DNA of 64,000 nt from the NCBI GenBank assembly GCA_002633025.1, contig NMRB01000564.1, positions 187,413 to 251,412 of the forward strand, in the 5' to 3' direction. The notes beneath the pieces were generated by a model. That model did no database searches, was not told where the DNA came from, and worked only from the letters and a program-made list of their open reading frames with translations. The DNA is from Notospermus geniculatus. Lineage: Eukaryota > Nemertea > Pilidiophora > Heteronemertea > Lineidae. Positions within the stretch are counted from its first letter, which is position 1; every line of letters begins with the position of its first letter. Of this stretch, positions 59,023-64,000 are shown piece after piece. Position numbers and translations under genes: made by a program.

Positions 59023-61062
59023 ACACACACAATAGTGACACGGGTTCACGGATAGCAGACGAACTCAGACATTCCGTAATCTCCGTCTGTCATCGCCATG
59101 GCATTGATTACACACCTACATGATCATTCGGTTATCTGTAATCAATACTCAATCGATAATCAGAATTCTGCACTCATGGATTGTCAACCCTCTTATCTGT
59201 CTGAGGGTTTTTAATATTAGACACAGAAATATGGCATTTGTTTGAAAGTTTGAATAATCCTCGATGAGACATAAAGAAATGGATTTCTTGCCATTCAAAC
59301 TTTAAGGAGTTAACCTCTGCCCACCTTATCCATAATTTGTGAGTGTTCAACAAAAGGTAGCGAGGGGAGATGACCTTTTATCATATCATCATCACCAAAT
59401 AGTGAATTATTCACCCACTAATGAAGCCGATGACTCCTCGTTGACCCCTCATCTTCTCAGGCGGAAATATCGCTTCTGATTGGTCGATCAATGTGACGCC
59501 TGGAAACGTACTGAAAAACATTCTGAAAAGGTCCATGGCTTGACTACAATCAGTTTTTGAAACGAGTCATTGCAGTTTTAAATTGCCCGCCAGGTGTCAC
59601 AGATTTGGTGGGTGGCCGTGTGTCTGTGACCATACAAACAGTTCAGAGTGGATTGCGTATAACACTGAATGAACCACTCATAGAGAATGCCGGATTGAAT
59701 GGGCCAATCAAGGCCTTTGTTACTTTGGAGGGACCAATGGCATTGATGCAGGAACGTGAAGTGTCCAACCATAGCGCCTGATACTGCATGGGTTAGGAGA
59801 GATCGTTCATCCAGATTTCATTGGGCAGGCAGCCTTGATTGTACCTCTGAGGTAGATCTCTTTGTCAGTCTTCTTCTTTGAGCAAAGATTGAACAAACTG
59901 CAAACTAAGGTTAGATGGGTGATTTCATCTGTTTGCCCAAGAAAGGGACCTATCACGTGACTCGTGCTCTAATTATCCGTGGTGTTACACCTTGGAGTTA
60001 CCGTCTCCATGAGATGAAGCCAACATTCCTGATTGCTTCCTAACAAGCTTACTCATCAGATACTTGTTGTAAATACGTCTAATTCGTTTGTTTGGCCACA
60101 TCCGATAATTAGCCTAACAAGCCTTATTACCGAGGTATCAACTGTTAGCTGTAATTAGATGAAGATAGACGTCGGTGAACACATCATCATTGCCAGGTCC
60201 CTGGGGAACAAAGTAGAATTTCCTCAGGAAGCGAGCGCCCCCCGCCGCATACCTCTGATTGCTGGCAGAGTTCCGGGGTTGGCTTTCCATTGCATGAATT
60301 TTTCATACTCGATGACGTATTCAAGGGAAGCTACCCATTACCGTCTCAGGATAAGAAGTCAAGTGAGAGGAGATTTGTATTAGTCCAAACAGTTTTTAGG
60401 TCCAAGAAAGCATTATATTGTCACCGAGTTAGCCAGAGGAAACGTATTTCACCACCATTGGAAGTAGCCGACGTGGATGGTGTTGTAAGAGAGATGACTG
60501 TTAAAACACACTAGAGCCTACCCGGTGTAGATTAGCCGTTTCAGAAGCTGTACCATCACGCCAAATGCTTGATGATGACAGGTCATCAATACAGGTACCG
60601 GGTACCAGTAGAATACTAGCAGTGTCATATAACACAGACGTGAATGCAACGTCTGCGAATCTCACTTTTCCCAATGAAACGATGGACCATCTAACAATGG
60701 ACGCATGGAAATGACGGTCCCGAGGTGAACGAATAATAGGCGACACTGCATGAAGAACGGTTCTTCTCCACACAGATATTCATGGTTGTCTGGTGAGGCT
60801 GACCGGAGGTAGAAGGAAGTAACATGGTATAGGCCTACTTGGTGAAGAGAAGTTCAGAATTTCGGAAGAAAATTCACCCAACGTTCACTTCGTCACACGG
60901 CGCGTCTAATTTACAGCGAAAATGATTCTATTGAAATAGGAGACGTTGCTAAGATTAGAACGGAGAAGGGGATGTTTTATAAAATAATGAAGTCATCCTC
61001 GCCTTGGTGGTGTACGGTGTTCATTCATAATGATGTAATGATAACCACAAAAACAGGATTAN
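59023..61062. repeat. large direct duplication, copy 2 (2.0 kb)
   Basis: Partner of 56034-58170. It lacks the MITE, has about 22 extra bp near 59283-59304, and ends exactly at a single N (61063). The pair therefore runs from gap edge to contig join. Confidence 0.9.
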
Positions 61063-61063
61063 A
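61063..61063. other. single N, probable contig join
   Basis: A lone undetermined base directly after the duplicated block. The sequence beyond it (ACAATTTTCAAG) differs from what follows copy 1. Confidence 0.7.
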
Positions 61064-64000
61064 CAATTTTCAAGTTTTCAATATTTCATTTTCGCCTTTA
61101 TGGCGTACCACGTACCACTATAAAACATATAAAATGCCTCATATACAATGTTTGCCTCATTTTTCTCAGTTTTCTCGAGTCTAATGGGGCTAAATGATGC
61201 ATTTACCATTTGTTAGTTGTCTAACATCAATGTGGTGATGGTGTTTGATGTTTCACCGAGACACTCGCTTAGTTCCTTTTAAATCTCTGTAAGCATCTTT
61301 GAGGATTTCGCCCACCATACGTGAGTTCTAAATGAACATGTTACATGTCTGAGTTCAAATATAGACATCAGACAGATCGGGTTTATCAAAATCAATAAGA
61401 ACAGACACTATTTTATTGTGAATTCCTTGTATGTATCCAGGTCTTCGACTGAATATATGATGATCTAAGTTCTCAGCTGAATGATAAATAACGCTTTTGA
61501 ACGTGTTTGTGTTGGTGTTGACTAACATATCATTCCATAATGATGGAAAAGAATTTTGTCAGCAGAATGACGATAAGATACTAGTACAGAGAAAAATTCC
61601 TTTCTGTGTCAGTAGAATCCAGTTGGATGAAATCTTATCTGGTCAAGATGCTTGTATAAGTTACCACCAGCCGTAAAAGACTTGAACAAACCCTACTCAC
61701 GGGACGCAAAGTGAACACCGATCCTCTTACTACCTTTGAGAAGCAAATCAGTGTCACCTAACTGAGTGAGAATCTTACAGACGCCTTGTCATATAACCTT
61801 TAGCAGGGCATTACATACACAGTCTCTTTGAATCAAATGTCACATGAGCTTCCTGCCAGACACATCATGTCATGTCCATGATAGGTCGACTCCTCGACGT
61901 GGCATTTTGACAACGTGCTGCATCCGTGGAGGGTAATGAGTGAAGAATGTGCAACTGAACCCAGAACGAACTGGGCATTACTTCCAGATACTCTTACTTC
62001 ATCAAATACTAGATCCACTAGCATGACCGGCGTGCAGCTGAAGAGGTGGCTAATTGCCGTGTATCCCTGTCAACCTCTCAAGGGTTTTCCTATCAAACAC
62101 GATCACCTGTGACCATATCCGAGGGATATCCTCCTTCACAGCCCCGCCATAAGGTATCAGGCACACAGATCAATATGATCAATGCCAAGGTTTTATATTG
62201 GTGAGCCTTCCATCGGATGCTGGTGGTGATCATTTCAACAGGAAGAAACAAGAGGTTTTCAGATGGAGATTTCTTGGAGAGAATGTTGAACCAGTCAACA
62301 AGACTCAGTGATGTCTGTTCAAGTCGTGCCTAGGGAAATATAAAGGTCCAAAGATGGATAAATTGGCAACACCTGCACTGTGGAGTCGGCCCTCAAGGGC
62401 AACCAAGGCAGTCATCAACGTTCTACCTTTGCCTATCCAGTAGATTTGGTCGGGTCAGACGGGTTTCTCGCGTGAACGTCGACCAGATGACGTCATCCTG
62501 AGAACATCACGAGTTCCTCGCTCCCTCAGGATGGATGACGTCATCTGGGATAAAGCTCTCTCCCAATCAAAGCAGAAGCAGAGGGTTAAAAAGAGCCCAA
62601 CTAATCTGTTGTTGTTGTTCCCCAGAGGGCACGTGAAATCTCAAAGACAAAAAACCTTTGGAGATCCAGAAAAACTCTCTCCATAAAAGGAAAAGAGACA
62701 GATATATCTTCTCAAGTATTTAAGCTACCTCCAGGAATTGTTTAAGATCTGTCAACTATCCACCAAGATTGATGAACTCTCTTTGTCGACTGAAGATTTA
62801 TAGTTAAGTATCGACAAGACATTAGTCTGACGCGCGCTAAGTCATGATAAATCCAAAGGCTTCCTCTCCACGTTTTCCCGCTAATTCCCGATATTCCGCC
62901 TAAGAACTCCATTTGACATTTCACGTAATCCGAGACCCTAGAACGATATTTTTGCAATGCAGCGTTGGTTCCGAAAATTCACATCTCGGTCAGGTATCAT
63001 TGGAATGAAAGCTGAAAACAGATAAAAAGTGAAGTCGTCGAGCGGCTTTTACACGATTCAAATGTCGAACACGTACATTTCTTCTCTCGATAGTACATGG
63101 AGAAAACATCTATCGCCCACTCATTTATCACCTTCTGACGTATTTTGTTTGTCCACCACAGCTCCTTCATAATCATGATTATCAGTGACATCGTGAATCA
63201 AGCCCTAGGGGGTCGTCACCTCAACCGCAGCGATGACCATTTCCCTCAAGATTTCAAAAGTCCAAGCAGATTAAAGTTTAATTCAATTCCCCCTTATTGT
63301 ACTACTCCATCATTTAAACAAACGACTTTCTTATCAAACCGACAGACTCTGATTACAATGTCTGCTTAAGAAACGATTCCCCCCACGATGAGAACAAAGT
63401 CTTTCGAAGACCGTGTCTATTATGGCGTGGATAATTTGATAAAAGCTTCGTCAAGTGAAAGAATCATCGACGGTAGGCAGGAGATGCGATTGAGATTATT
63501 TTTCTAATTCTCTTAGAAACATCTGATTGCCTAAGGTTACCCATTGTGATCATTGCTGGTGAACCGGATGTTCGCGGCCACCAAATGTTTTTAACAGTTT
63601 CTTTCATGAAACCCTCACATTCCGCTCCAATCTTTTTGATGAGCAGCGGACAAAAATCGCATCAAAAGAGGACATTTATGTCCGACCATTTTCTTGGGGA
63701 AAAGGGAGATACACTGATGTTTCATACAATTGCTGCAAAAATATGTTAGTAGAACGACGAGGGGCGTTACAGCATCGAGAAGATTGTCATTCTTGTTATG
63801 AAGCGCTAACTGGGAGATGCTGTGAGAGTATAAGGGAATTGAAAGGATCTGGATTGAGGAGGAAGATTAAGGGTAAAAAATAGCTAAAAAACCTTAAAAA
63901 TATCCCTATTTTTAGGCTAATTTTTATTTTTTACCTACCTAAGCTTTGAAAATCCTCAAAATAAATCTATGGAAACCGAACAGTACCTTAGAAACCTATA
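61064..64000. other. 3' interval with no supported gene
   Basis: Only short open frames without recognisable similarity. The last 140 bp are AT-rich. The nano-element at 62494 is the one structure I can support. Confidence 0.55.
62494..62533. mobile_element. 40-bp miniature relative of the 57760 hAT-like element
   Basis: Ends CATCCTGAGAACATCA and CTCAGGATG match the element at 57760, and the interior (GAGTTCCTCGCTCCC) aligns with its left arm. GATGACGT flanks both sides (62486-62493 and 62534-62541), an 8-bp target duplication. It looks like an internally deleted copy of the same family. Confidence 0.8.

Overview
The window is eukaryotic, from a marine invertebrate-like animal genome. It shows GT-AG introns, phase-compatible short exons, a class A GPCR of the neuropeptide-receptor type, PAN and GON extracellular modules, many palindromic non-autonomous DNA transposons, frequent TAGGCCTA and TACATG words, and scaffold gaps (three long N runs and three single Ns). 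I cannot fix the species. A deuterostome or lophotrochozoan is the best guess, and heterozygosity is suggested by near-identical sequence lying next to gaps.

Genes are sparse. (1) A single-exon class A GPCR lies on the minus strand at 18705-19736. (2) Six plus-strand exons at 31442-33279 encode the C-terminal 260 residues of an acyl-CoA synthetase of the 4-coumarate-CoA ligase / luciferase-like (ANL) family. (3) Four plus-strand exons at 34307-35901 encode the N-terminal 157 residues of a protein of the same family. The central part with the ATP-binding signature is found in neither fragment, and a single-N contig join follows at 36234. (4) A five-exon plus-strand gene at 36865-39223 encodes a PAN/apple-like module followed by a GON domain (the C-terminal domain of ADAMTS9/20). 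It includes a 22-nt microexon and appears to lack its 5' end.

Layout: 1-18.7 kb holds no recognisable gene but at least eleven short palindromic elements and a duplication around the first gap. 18.7-19.8 kb is the GPCR. 19.8-31.2 kb is mostly repeats: a perfect palindrome, 39-bp and ~43-bp minisatellites, a segmental duplication and a 211-bp tandem array. 31.4-39.2 kb is the gene-dense part. 39.6-46.1 kb holds a long inverted-repeat element split by a gap, a 617-bp direct duplication with a tRNA-like box and a 1.3-kb degenerate 20-bp array. 46.1-52.4 kb shows no supported gene. 52.4-61.1 kb is tandem duplications around the third gap. 61.1-64 kb has no supported gene.

The most interesting structures are: the two complementary synthetase halves in the wrong order; the PAN-GON gene; a hAT-like miniature element with an 8-bp target duplication and an empty site in the paralogous copy; and several palindromic families that carry CRE-type TGACGTCA and YY1-like ATGGCGGC words. 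The synthetases are enzymes, the GPCR is probably a peptide receptor and the PAN-GON protein is probably secreted. No shared pathway among them can be read from the sequence.
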